Source: Planctomycetaceae bacterium (lineage in GTDB: Bacteria; Planctomycetota; Planctomycetia; Planctomycetales; Planctomycetaceae). From it: a stretch of DNA of 64,000 nt. This document shows positions 9,124-17,722 of this stretch, piece by piece. A model generated the notes under the pieces. That model saw only the letters and a program-made list of their open reading frames with translations, made no database searches and was not told the origin of the DNA. The first letter of the stretch is position 1. The number at the start of each line of letters is the position of its first letter. Position numbers and translations under genes: made by a program. The stretch covers positions 1 through 64,000 of the forward strand of contig JAWKUA010000028.1 in NCBI GenBank assembly GCA_041398785.1, in the 5' to 3' direction.

Positions 9124-9756
9124 ATGTCAGCAACTGGAAAGCAATTTGTGGAAAACGTAACCGCCGCAGGGCGAAAGATCCGGCCGTATCCCACGCTCGG
9201 GGCCGGCAGCAAATCCGCTTCGGCGCCGCGTGGCCCGTGGGAGATCGCCGTCTGCGGCGACCTGACGGACCGCCAGTCGGACCTGCTGTCGCGCTTCATT
9301 GAAGTCCCGCCATCGTCATCCGGACTGGTCTACTTTGATTCGTGCGGCGGCAGCGTGTACACCGGCCTGGCGCTGGCGACACTGATCCGCAGCCGGCAAC
9401 TGAAGGTCACCGCTGTGGTCGCGGGAGAATGCTCGTCTGCTGCCCTGTTGCCGTTTGCCGCCAGTGCCCGACGATACGTGACCGCGTTTTCGACGCTGTT
9501 GTTTCATCCCATGCGATGGCAGTCGGAAGAGGACGTTCGGCTGGAAGAGGCCACGGAATGGGCTCGGCACTTCAAACAGCTCGAAACTTCGCTGGACGGG
9601 CTGCTGGCCAGGATGTTTCCCATCGATGCGGCTAAACTGGCTCAATGGAATCGTCCGGGCCGGTTCATCAGCGGACCGGAAATCGCCGAAGCCGGGCTGG
9701 CCACGCTGTACGACCCGTTCGAAAACAGCGAGCCCTGGAAACTGCTCCGACCGTGA
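9124..9756 (+). CDS. ClpP-fold protease-like protein with an atypical active site
   Basis: A 210-aa protein 8 bp downstream of the dehydrogenase. It has the ClpP/crotonase-fold landmarks: FDSCGGSVYTGLALATLI (residues 71-88), a nucleophile-elbow-like GECSSAALLPFAAS with Ser104/Ser105, LFHPMRW with His128, and a C-terminal RFISGPEIAEAGL that matches the ClpP RFLSAPEAVEYGL region. Aligned by eye, the position of the ClpP catalytic Asp holds Trp175 or Asn176, so the third triad residue appears to be missing or moved (D168 is nearby). Its role beside hydroxyproline catabolism is unknown. It may be a protease, or a fold member used for binding. Confidence 0.75.
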   Translation: MSATGKQFVENVTAAGRKIRPYPTLGAGSKSASAPRGPWEIAVCGDLTDRQSDLLSRFIEVPPSSSGLVYFDSCGGSVYTGLALATLIRSRQLKVTAVVAGECSSAALLPFAASARRYVTAFSTLLFHPMRWQSEEDVRLEEATEWARHFKQLETSLDGLLARMFPIDAAKLAQWNRPGRFISGPEIAEAGLATLYDPFENSEPWKLLRP

Positions 9757-9821
9757 CGATCTGCCGGTCGCTGCAGAATGATGAATTGAAAATCCTGACC
9801 ACCACTTTCGGAGACAATCAG

Positions 9822-10685
9822 ATGTCCAGACTCTCGGCAATCATGCTGCTGTTCAGTGTTTTCCTGATCGAGACCCCGTCGGCAGTCGCTCAGCCGGCGA
9901 AAGCAGATTCCGTCAAGCCGTCCCGCGTTTTGATGCTGACACAAAGTGCGGGGTTTCGACACGGGTCGGTGACACGACCGGCCGACAAGCTCGCTCCCGC
10001 AGAGATTTCCATGATCCAGTTGGGAAAACAGACCGGGCTGTATACGGTCGACTGCACTCAGGACGCCGCGGCCGATTTCACGAAGGAGAACCTGCAGAAC
10101 TACGATATTGTGATGTTCTACACGACTTTGAATCTGCCAATCGCGGACAACGATCTGCAGTACTTTCTGAATGACTGGCTGAAGCAGAAGGGACACGGAT
10201 TCATCGGCTTTCATTCGGCTTCCGACACATTTCACGATTATCAGCCGTACTGGGACATGGTCGGCGGCACATTTGACGGTCACCCCTGGGGCGCTGGCAC
10301 CACGGTGACGATTTCCGTCCATGAACCGGATCATCCGACGATGAAACCCTTCGGCAGTGAGTTTCAGATTCGCGACGAAATTTACCAGTACAAGAACTGG
10401 CAGCCGGAAAAAGTGCGAGTCTTGATGAGCCTTGACATGTCGAAATGCGAGCCGTCGAAGCCGTACCACGTGCCTGTCGCGTGGGTGAAATCCTGGGGTG
10501 ACGGGCGGGTGTACTACAACAACCTCGGCCACAACGAAACGACGTGGGCGGACCAGAGATTTCTGGATTCCGTGACGGCAGGCGTGAAATGGATTCGTGG
10601 CGACGTGGACGGCGAAAGCGCCCCGAATCCGGACGTTTCTGCGGCTCAGGAGGACTTGGCAAAACAGGCGGCCTCTGGCAACTGA
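9822..10685 (+). CDS. Secreted ThuA-domain protein
   Basis: A 287-aa protein starting at the ATG at 9822, preceded by a GGAGA ribosome site. Residues 1-24 form a signal peptide (LSAIMLLFSVFLIETPSAVA). The mature part is a ThuA-like glutamine-amidotransferase fold: VLMLTQSAGFRHGS near the start, then YDIVMFYTTL, GHGFIGFHSASDTF, the GGTFDGHPWG loop and the closing GDGRVYYNNLGHNE motif. ThuA proteins are linked to sugar (trehalose) use, but the biochemical role is unsettled. Planctomycetes carry many copies, often exported. Confidence 0.88.
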   Translation: MSRLSAIMLLFSVFLIETPSAVAQPAKADSVKPSRVLMLTQSAGFRHGSVTRPADKLAPAEISMIQLGKQTGLYTVDCTQDAAADFTKENLQNYDIVMFYTTLNLPIADNDLQYFLNDWLKQKGHGFIGFHSASDTFHDYQPYWDMVGGTFDGHPWGAGTTVTISVHEPDHPTMKPFGSEFQIRDEIYQYKNWQPEKVRVLMSLDMSKCEPSKPYHVPVAWVKSWGDGRVYYNNLGHNETTWADQRFLDSVTAGVKWIRGDVDGESAPNPDVSAAQEDLAKQAASGN

Positions 10686-10786
10686 AACACGGACAGATTG
10701 CCCGTCAACACCCGGCAATTTGTTTCGCAGACTTGCCAAAACGCAGCCGGGATCGTCCAATGTTGGCGGGGAAAAAGTACTGGGTG

Positions 10787-10808
10787 GATGAAACAGGGCT
10801 GTTTCGTC
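10787..10808. other. 22-bp palindrome between the thuA-like gene and the next gene
   Basis: GATGAAACAG and CTGTTTCGTC pair over 10 bases (one G-T pair) with only GG between them. It lies about 100 bp after the ThuA stop and about 90 bp before the next start. There is no T-run after it, so it fits a protein-binding operator at least as well as a terminator. Confidence 0.4.
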
Positions 10809-10894
10809 GTCACGTAACTCGCTGCCGGTGAGTCCCGCCAAACCACGAACGGATGGCGGACCGCATCGCTCGCTGCGCGGCTGAGATTTCGTTC

Positions 10895-12505
10895 ATGGAA
10901 AAAATCTTTCAGCTTGTTGATGTCTCGCACCCCACGTGGCTGCTGTACATCTCTTTGCTGGTCATTGCCGTGTACTTTCGATTTTCACGGCTGGTGACCG
11001 TGCGAAATTTCGACGTGCTGCTGCTGCTGCTGATTTCCACCACGCTGGTCATCGATGGGAAATGGCAGGCCTCCGCCGAATCCGGAGACAGCCGGCAAAG
11101 TTCCGCGAAAGAGCGCAGCGGCGACGACAATCGCGTTCCGGATGCCGACGAAGCCGCCGCAAGTTCCAGCTCGGATCCTTCAATCGCCGCGGCGGACGGC
11201 GACGCGAGCGTCAAGCCGGTCGATGAGAACGATGAAGACGATGAGACCACGGTGGCGGAATTGGCCGCCGACGAGTCTGATGATGCTGCTGTCGGCAATG
11301 ATGCCGCTCCGAAGCACCGCTGGAGTTCCTTCGTCCTGCTGGCCTTTTCGATCATTCTGATCTGTCGGCTGACACTCGACGAGGCGCTGACACGACGCCC
11401 GCGACTCGAACAGAATCTCAACCAGGCCGGGCTGACGTTTCTTTGCGTGCCGTCGTTCATCATTCTGATGATCAGCGTGCTGCTACAGCCGCCGCCGGGA
11501 GCCAACGTGGCTGTCGCCAAGTCCGGACAGGCACTGCTGCATGCCCGCGAAGCCGGCGCGAATGACGTTCCTGGCGAAAGCGCCACCACGGGAGCCACGA
11601 CGACGATGCTGGCTGCGGGAGCCACAGGCGTTGCGGAGATCTCCGAAAAAATCGCTTCCAAGACGGAGAGTCCGGCCGGGCAGCAGGGAGCCGTTGAGGT
11701 CTGGGTTGCTCGCGTTCTGGTCGTACTTGCCCATTCGCTGGTCATCATCGGGCTGATGTACATTGGCCGCAGACACTTCAGCAGCACTCAACTGGGCGTG
11801 TCCATGGTCTGCCTGTATCTGCTGCTGCCGTGTACCGCTTATCGTGTGCATGATTTCGAGCAGGTGCTTCCGGCGGCGTGCCTGACCTGGGCATTCGCCA
11901 GCTATCGACGGCCGGCGGTTGCGGGAGTCCTGCTCGGTCTGGCCTGCGGAACGCTGTTTTTTGCGGTCTTTTTGCTGCCGTTGTGGGCCGTCTTCTACGG
12001 ACGAAAGGGCAGTGTCCGCTTCGGGCTGTCACTGGCGGGAGTCGCCGCCGCCGTGCTGATCACGTTCGCCCTGACGTCGTCGGACACCGATTCGTTTATG
12101 AACAAGGTGGTGACGTCCATCAACTGGACGGTCTTTCGAATTTTCGAAGATGCGATGCCGGCCACCGACAGCGCGATTGGTCAGGTCTTTCTGCGGATCA
12201 CGCTGGCGTCGGTGTTTTTCGTGATGCTGACGGCGATGACTGTGATTCCCCGAAAACGCAACCTGGAAAACCTGCTCGCCAATTCCACGGCCCTGGTTGT
12301 CACCGCACAGTTGTGGTACCCGGAAGAAGTCGGCAGCTACGTGCTGTGGTACCTGCCGCTGCTGCTGCTGGTCATGTTTCGGCCAAGACTGGATCGCTTT
12401 GTTCCGCCGGAAATCAGCGAAGGCCACAAGTCGGTGCTGCCCGTCGACCAGACCGCCGCCGCAAAGTCGGGCGGCACGCTTCCCCGGATTACGCTGTTCA
12501 GCTAG
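10895..12505 (+). CDS. Polytopic membrane protein of unknown function
   Basis: A 536-aa protein from the ATG at 10895; an in-frame ATG at 10853 would add 14 Ala/Arg-rich residues. It starts with two hydrophobic segments (TWLLYISLLVIAVYF and FDVLLLLLISTTLVI). A ~100-residue acidic disordered Asp/Ser/Ala region follows, then about eight more membrane segments with a GVLLGLACGTLFFAVFLLPLW-like core. The later part resembles multi-pass glycosyltransferase-type (GT87-like) membrane proteins, but no catalytic Asp motif was identified. Function is not assigned. Confidence 0.78.
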   Translation: MEKIFQLVDVSHPTWLLYISLLVIAVYFRFSRLVTVRNFDVLLLLLISTTLVIDGKWQASAESGDSRQSSAKERSGDDNRVPDADEAAASSSSDPSIAAADGDASVKPVDENDEDDETTVAELAADESDDAAVGNDAAPKHRWSSFVLLAFSIILICRLTLDEALTRRPRLEQNLNQAGLTFLCVPSFIILMISVLLQPPPGANVAVAKSGQALLHAREAGANDVPGESATTGATTTMLAAGATGVAEISEKIASKTESPAGQQGAVEVWVARVLVVLAHSLVIIGLMYIGRRHFSSTQLGVSMVCLYLLLPCTAYRVHDFEQVLPAACLTWAFASYRRPAVAGVLLGLACGTLFFAVFLLPLWAVFYGRKGSVRFGLSLAGVAAAVLITFALTSSDTDSFMNKVVTSINWTVFRIFEDAMPATDSAIGQVFLRITLASVFFVMLTAMTVIPRKRNLENLLANSTALVVTAQLWYPEEVGSYVLWYLPLLLLVMFRPRLDRFVPPEISEGHKSVLPVDQTAAAKSGGTLPRITLFS

Positions 12506-12550
12506 CGAACAAACCCGGCGCAGATGTTTCGGCACATGCGCTGCAACGCA

Positions 12551-13489
12551 TCAGGTTGTGTCGTTGTTTTCCGGTCGGCCCTCGACGTAGAACCAGTTGT
12601 GGATCGGCTTCAGGATTTCCCGGACGTCCGCCAGCAGAGTCTGATCGATCGGTGTTTCCGCCCAGTCGACCCATTGAGCGACTCGTTCAGGGTTTGCAGA
12701 ACCGGTCACGCACGTTGTGAAATCCGGATTGGCAATGGAAAACTGCAGCGCCAGTTGTGCCAGATCCACTCCGGCGGCAGCGCAGTGGTCGGACGCCCGC
12801 TTTGCGACGGCACGTACTTCATCAGTCGCCTTGTGCCACACCGGCAGCGTCGCACTTGTCAGCAGTCGTGCGGAAAACGGAGCGGCGTTCATGATTCCGA
12901 CGCCCTTCTCGCGGCAAATCGGCACCAGTTCCAGCGCCATGTCATTCTGCAGCGTGTAATGGTTGTAAGTCAGCAGCACATCAATGTCTGCGTTGTCCAG
13001 AATGTACCGGAACATCTTCATGGGGTACCCGCTGACACCTACATATCGAACTTTTCCGAGTTGAACCTGTTTCCTGAGCGCCGGCAGAGTCTCCTCCACG
13101 ATCTGTGACATCTCGACGAATTCCAGGTCGTGGCACAGCACGATATCGAGATATTCAACCTTCATTCTTTCAAGGGAAATGTCGACGCTTTCCGCGACTC
13201 GCCGAGCACTGAAGTCGAAGTGTTGCGGCGCGTAGCGACCCAGCTTGGTCCCGAGGTAATAGCTGTCACGATTCAGATCGGGCAGAACCTGTCCCAGCAT
13301 CACTTCGCTCATACCGCGGCCATAATACGGCGACGTATCGATGAAGTTCATGCCGCGGTCGATCGCCACCTGGACGGCTCTCAACGCTTCGCCGATATCC
13401 ACGCTTCGAAACTCCGCGCCCAGCGAAGAGGCTCCGAAGGACAGTGCCGTCAGGTCCATGTCGGTCCTGCCAAGCCGCCGCTTTTCCAT
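12551..13489 (-). CDS. Aldo/keto reductase, L-galactose dehydrogenase-like
   Basis: A 312-aa (beta/alpha)8-barrel oxidoreductase of normal length. The start ATG at 13487-13489 gives MEKRRLGRTDMDLTALSFG, the standard opening; the frame runs 20 codons further upstream without support. The AKR tetrad is visible: D51, Y56 (DTSPYYGRG), K82 (GTKLGRY) and H120 (VLCHDLE). The NAD(P) phosphate region (VTGSANPERVAQWV) is near the end. The YYGRG motif and HDLE are shared with the L-galactose and D-threo-aldose 1-dehydrogenase branch, so the likely substrate is an aldose sugar. It converges on the membrane protein, 45 bp apart. Confidence 0.88.
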   Translation of the reverse strand: MEKRRLGRTDMDLTALSFGASSLGAEFRSVDIGEALRAVQVAIDRGMNFIDTSPYYGRGMSEVMLGQVLPDLNRDSYYLGTKLGRYAPQHFDFSARRVAESVDISLERMKVEYLDIVLCHDLEFVEMSQIVEETLPALRKQVQLGKVRYVGVSGYPMKMFRYILDNADIDVLLTYNHYTLQNDMALELVPICREKGVGIMNAAPFSARLLTSATLPVWHKATDEVRAVAKRASDHCAAAGVDLAQLALQFSIANPDFTTCVTGSANPERVAQWVDWAETPIDQTLLADVREILKPIHNWFYVEGRPENNDTT

Positions 13490-13810
13490 CTTGAAATTAC
13501 TTTCGAATGTCGGTGGAAGCCCCGGTGCGCGACTCGCCGCGCGAGGCACCAGGAAGAGTTGGCGAAATGATCCCGGTGTGACTTCAGAAGTTCAAGCCGG
13601 CAGAATCGACGACGATGCGAACTGATTCAAAGCAGCGGACGTTGCAACCGCCCCGTCGCTGTATTCGCATTGACGGCCGCCTCGCGGTGAGACGGGTCCG
13701 CGCGGACACTGGTTGCGAACGGGGTGCTTCCCCGATAGCCTTGCCGCCTCTGCGGGCGGCACATCGACCTGGCAGTGATATCGACGAATTCCTTCCGGAG
13801 CACACCTTTC
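13490..13810. other. Divergent intergenic region between the aldo/keto reductase and the Nramp-like transporter
   Basis: A 321-base region that should hold both promoters. I saw no clear -35/-10 pair, repeat or RNA element. Short open frames on both strands look like chance frames. Confidence 0.4.
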
Positions 13811-15544
13811 ATGTCTACGGGCGAGAACCGGGTCGAACATGACCGCGTGGTGATTAACGAGGCTCGACAGCGGGGCCCGCTGGCAACTCTGGCAGCGTTC
13901 ACGAAACTGTCAGGGCCCGGCTGGCTGCAGGGAGCCATCACGCTGGGCGGCGGTTCGCTGGGCGGCAGCCTGTATCTGGGAGTTCTGCTTGGCTACGGAA
14001 CAATGTGGCTGCAGCCGGTCGCCATGATTCTGGGCATCGTCATGCTGGCCGCGATTTCCTACGTCACGCTGTCGACCGGTCGGCGTCCGTTCGAAGCCAT
14101 CAACCGTGAAATCAATCCGGTGCTAGGCTGGTCCTGGCTGATTGCCACGATGATGGCCAACATGGTCTGGTGCATGCCGCAGTTTTCGCTGGGCACGGGA
14201 GCCTTCACGCAGAATCTGTTTCCCGGAATGGCGGACTGGAGTGCGATCCTGATTCTGTTTGTCTGCGCAAGCGTGGTGATCTGGTCCTACAACAGCGGAA
14301 GCCGCGGTGTCCGGATCTTTGAAATGCTGTTGAAGATCATGGTCGCGGTGGTGGTGATTTCGTTCTTCGCGGTCGTGCTCAGAATGACGTTCAGCGAACA
14401 GGGTCTGCCGTGGGGCGAAATCCTTGCCGGCTTCATTCCCAACAGCAACTTTACTGACGTGTCGTCACGTCTGTCGGCGGACATCGAAGCCACTGGCGCG
14501 TTCAGTGAATTCTGGCGCGGGCAGGTTCTGGATCCGCAGTGGAAGACGATGATCACGGCCACTGCGACGGCGGTCGGCATCAACATGACGTTTCTGATGC
14601 CGTACTCGCTGATTCGCAAGGGCTGGGACCGTGACTTCCGGGGGCTGGCAATCTTCGACCTTGCCACGGGGCTGTTTGTACCTTACCTGCTGGCGACAAG
14701 CTGTGTCGTGATCGCTGCGGCGTCCCAGTTTCACGGGATTCCGGAAGCCGGATTCCTGCCATCGTCGGCGGAGGTGCCCGTTTCGGCGGGAATTCGCGCC
14801 GGTGTCAACAAGCTGCTGGATGCGCGGCTGGCCAGTGAATGGGGCGACGAGTTTGCCGCAAAGTTCGGCAGGGATGGTGAACGATCAGAAGCCCAGGCCG
14901 CTGCTCTGGCGGAAGCCCGGGAGAACCTGCCCCAGGCGGACGTTCGCATGGCGGCGATTCTTGTGCAGCGCGACAATCAGCAGTTGGCCGCATCCCTGGA
15001 AAAACTCAGCGGCCGGACGACAGCGCACGTTATCTTTGGTGTCGGCGTCCTGGCGATGGCGATTTCAACAATCATCATCCTGATGCTGATCAACGGCTTC
15101 GCGCTGTGTGAACTGCTGGGGCATGACGCCGACAGCAATACGTTTCGGATCGGCTGCCTGCTGGCGGGGCTGAGCGGTGCTCTGGGTTCCCGTTTCCTGT
15201 GGACAACGGGTGCGAAGGCGTGGCTGGTCGTGCCGACGTCCATGTTTGGAGCCGTGTTGCTGCCGATCGCGTATATCACCTTCTTCTTCATGATGAACTC
15301 AAAGAAGCTGCTGGGCCAACATATGCCGACGGGTATCACTCGCGTGAAATGGAATGTGCTGATGTTGCTGGCGCTGTGCTATGCCGGCACGGTCTGTACG
15401 GCGTCGATCTATCAGACCGGTTCGACGGGCCGGATGGTCGGCTTTGGAGGGCTTGCGGCGATCGTCGTTCTGGCGCTTGTTGTGCAGACGAAACGCGGAA
15501 CTGCCGGCGACCCTGACGCTTCTGTCGAATCTGACGCCGCCTGA
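13811..15544 (+). CDS. Nramp-like divalent metal transporter with non-canonical metal-site motifs
   Basis: A 577-aa inner-membrane protein with 11 or so hydrophobic segments and Nramp-style repeats. It begins at the ATG at 13811 (MSTGENRVEHDR). In classic Nramp proteins TM1 carries DPGN and TM6 carries MPH; here the equivalent places read GPGW (35-38) and MPY (in NMTFLMPYSLIRKGW). Between TM7 and TM8 there is an extra soluble helix-rich segment of about 95 residues, rich in Ala, Glu and Arg, so the protein is ~130 residues longer than usual. The substrate may therefore not be Mn2+ or Fe2+. Mg2+-type (NRMT) or proton-coupled variants are possible. Confidence 0.8.
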   Translation: MSTGENRVEHDRVVINEARQRGPLATLAAFTKLSGPGWLQGAITLGGGSLGGSLYLGVLLGYGTMWLQPVAMILGIVMLAAISYVTLSTGRRPFEAINREINPVLGWSWLIATMMANMVWCMPQFSLGTGAFTQNLFPGMADWSAILILFVCASVVIWSYNSGSRGVRIFEMLLKIMVAVVVISFFAVVLRMTFSEQGLPWGEILAGFIPNSNFTDVSSRLSADIEATGAFSEFWRGQVLDPQWKTMITATATAVGINMTFLMPYSLIRKGWDRDFRGLAIFDLATGLFVPYLLATSCVVIAAASQFHGIPEAGFLPSSAEVPVSAGIRAGVNKLLDARLASEWGDEFAAKFGRDGERSEAQAAALAEARENLPQADVRMAAILVQRDNQQLAASLEKLSGRTTAHVIFGVGVLAMAISTIIILMLINGFALCELLGHDADSNTFRIGCLLAGLSGALGSRFLWTTGAKAWLVVPTSMFGAVLLPIAYITFFFMMNSKKLLGQHMPTGITRVKWNVLMLLALCYAGTVCTASIYQTGSTGRMVGFGGLAAIVVLALVVQTKRGTAGDPDASVESDAA

Positions 15545-15709
15545 ATTTTCTGCTCAGTTGTCACAATCCGTTGACGACGGGAAATGCCGTATTCGCAATT
15601 GATGTGTCGACGATAGAGATGGAGGAACGATCACACCCTGATCCGTTCCGGCTTCAACATTCGGTCCGAACACCGTTGCCAGGACTTGCTCCCAAAACGG
15701 TTTCACCGT

Positions 15710-15753
15710 CGCCGTCATCGTTCAACCCCCTCTGAACGGTGACGGCGATTTTT
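15710..15753 (+). terminator. Strong rho-independent terminator just upstream of the recombinase gene
   Basis: The 15-base arm CGCCGTCATCGTTCA (15710-15724) pairs with TGAACGGTGACGGCG (15733-15747), with one G-T pair and an 8-base loop. ATTTTT follows at once. It ends 165-210 bp after the Nramp-like stop and only 14 bp before the recombinase ATG, so it probably ends the Nramp transcript. It could also act as an attenuator for the recombinase. Confidence 0.8.
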
Positions 15754-15767
15754 GTGCGCGGAATGCT

Positions 15768-16724
15768 ATGGCTCGGCGGAAACAACCCGGAGCGGGAAGT
15801 CGATTCAGCGGCGGCGGCTATCAGGATCCGGCCACCTGGCTGACCGGATTTCTGTCGTATCTCGACGCGGAATGCGGGATGTCGCCGAATACCGTGGATG
15901 CCTACCGTCGGGACCTGACAAAATTCTTCGCCTGGAATCAAAAACACGCCCGTGCGACGGTCCAGCAGATCGATGTCGGCACGTTGACAGCGTTTCTGGA
16001 ATTTCTGCAGAAAGGCGACCTGGCAGCCAGCAGCATTGCTCGCAACCTGGTGGCAATTCGGATGTTCTTTCGCTTTCTGATGCTGGAAGGCGTCGTCGCG
16101 GAAAGCACGGTCGACCTGATCAGCTCACCGAAACTGTGGCAGCGGCTTCCGCGCGTCTTGAGCCCGGAAATGGTGGATCAACTGCTGCAGGCTCCTGTCG
16201 GTTCCGTTGACCGCTACGCCCGGCGCGACCGGGCGATCCTGGCGGTGATGTACGCCACGGGCTGTCGAGTTTCGGAGGTCACCGGAATGAAGCTGGCCGA
16301 CGTCAATCTGAATGACGGCTACGCACGCTGCACCGGCAAGGGCGACAAGCAGCGGATGGTGTCGCTGACGCCGATGGCCATCGAAGCGATTACGAACTGG
16401 CTGAATCTGGAACGCCCCGACATGGCGGCCAATGCCGCGGACGACGCCGGCTGGCTGTTCGTCACGCGCAGCGGCCGCCGGATGAACCGTGAAACCGTGT
16501 GGCAACTGATGCAGCGTTACGCTCAGCGAGCCGGCTGCGGTTCGGAAGTCAGCCCGCACACACTTCGTCACAGTTTCGCCACTCATCTGCTTGCCGGTGG
16601 AGCCGATATCCGAGCCCTGCAGGAAATGCTCGGGCATGCCAGCATTCGAACTACGCAGATCTACACGCACGTTGATCACACGCGACTGAAGTCGGTGCAT
16701 TCGCAGTGTCATCCGCGCGGATGA
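15768..16724 (+). CDS. xerD: Tyrosine recombinase of the XerC/XerD type
   Basis: A 318-aa site-specific recombinase with both domains. The SAM-like core-binding domain is at about 24-115 (WLTGFLSYLDAECGMSPNTV), and the catalytic domain is at about 130-315. The active-site set is complete: R167 (ATGCRVSEV), K191 (CTGKGDKQR), H264 and R267 (HTLRHSFATHLL), H290 (MLGHASIRTTQ) and Y299 (IYTHV). The family resolves chromosome dimers at dif with FtsK. An N-terminal tail of ~23 residues, rich in Arg/Gly, precedes the usual start. The closeness to the generic Xer pattern favours a housekeeping role over an integrase, as no mobile genes flank it. XerD versus XerC is not certain. Confidence 0.88.
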   Translation: MARRKQPGAGSRFSGGGYQDPATWLTGFLSYLDAECGMSPNTVDAYRRDLTKFFAWNQKHARATVQQIDVGTLTAFLEFLQKGDLAASSIARNLVAIRMFFRFLMLEGVVAESTVDLISSPKLWQRLPRVLSPEMVDQLLQAPVGSVDRYARRDRAILAVMYATGCRVSEVTGMKLADVNLNDGYARCTGKGDKQRMVSLTPMAIEAITNWLNLERPDMAANAADDAGWLFVTRSGRRMNRETVWQLMQRYAQRAGCGSEVSPHTLRHSFATHLLAGGADIRALQEMLGHASIRTTQIYTHVDHTRLKSVHSQCHPRG

Positions 16725-16771
16725 CGCGTCGGCCGTGCGTGCAGAGCAAGCTCGCTGGACTGTGGATCGCT

Positions 16772-17587
16772 TCAACCGGCTTCCGCAGCTTCTTTCATTT
16801 TGCTCAGGCCGATTCGCGCCACGAATGACGGGTCAAGCTGCCACAGGTCGTCCCGGAAGAGTTCCAGCGACAGAAAACCGGCGTAACCGATTTCGCGCAG
16901 CAGGTCACAATAGCGCTTCAGGTCAATCGATCCGTCGCCGGGGAAGACGCGGTCAGGGTCGCGCTGCAGGTGAGCGGGCTTTGCCGCCGGCGCATCGTTG
17001 AAGTGGGAAACTGCGATCTGGTCGGGTTTCAGCCGGCCGATGGATTCCGGCCCGCCTTCGCCGACAAAGCAGTGAAACGGGTCCAGCACGAGGCAGGCAT
17101 CGGGGTGACCGGATCCTTCCAGGATTTCGATCGCATCATCGATCGTCTTGATGTCGTCGACGAATCCCAGGTACTCGAACGCCGGGCGGACGCCGAACTG
17201 TCGTCCCAGTTCCAGCAACTCGTGGTAGTGTCGTTTGCCGAGTTCGCGATCCGCCTGACCGGCGGGCGGCCCTGCCACGGCGTGCGGAGCTCCCACAGCC
17301 GCCGTCTGTTCCAGGCGGCGTTTCGCCTCATCCATTGCCGCGGTGTGTTCAGGACCTTCAGGCTGGAACCAGCCCTTCAGATAGATCGTGGTCGGAACCT
17401 GCAGCCCGTGATCGTCAAGGCACTGCCGAATCTCCGCTAGTGAGCCGCCGGCCTGCAGGTGAGCATCGATGTCGTCGTGCCACAATTCGATCGCTTCATA
17501 TCCGGCTTCGGCGGCGACGGCAATCTGCTTCAGAATCGGTGTGGTCTTGATCGTGCTGGCATTCAGGCTGTACCGAAACCCGGACAT
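16772..17587 (-). CDS. Sugar phosphate isomerase/epimerase, xylose isomerase-like TIM barrel
   Basis: A 271-aa protein. The start ATG at 17585-17587 has a good ribosome site (GAGGAATGCC before it) and gives MSGFRYSLNASTIK; 37 further upstream codons are discarded. It has AP endonuclease 2/xylose isomerase-like features: EAGYEAIELWHDD, AFEYLGF, CLVLDPFHCF, the metal-ligand-like SHFNDAP and PGDGSIDL, and FLSLELFRDDLW. The metal ligands E (AFEYLG), D (VLDPFH), H (SHFNDA) and E (SLELFR) are in the expected order. It probably isomerises or epimerises a sugar or inositol-type substrate in the cytoplasm. Confidence 0.87.
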   Translation of the reverse strand: MSGFRYSLNASTIKTTPILKQIAVAAEAGYEAIELWHDDIDAHLQAGGSLAEIRQCLDDHGLQVPTTIYLKGWFQPEGPEHTAAMDEAKRRLEQTAAVGAPHAVAGPPAGQADRELGKRHYHELLELGRQFGVRPAFEYLGFVDDIKTIDDAIEILEGSGHPDACLVLDPFHCFVGEGGPESIGRLKPDQIAVSHFNDAPAAKPAHLQRDPDRVFPGDGSIDLKRYCDLLREIGYAGFLSLELFRDDLWQLDPSFVARIGLSKMKEAAEAG

Positions 17588-17722
17588 GGCATTCCTCTCG
17601 ATTGCTTGCGGTGCGAAAGTTGTTCGCGGAGCATAAACGGAATCGGGCACGGAATCCCGTCGCCCTGACCCTCGTGACCTGGTTTGAACAAATCCCAATT
17701 CTCGAACATTGAGACCGAAACC

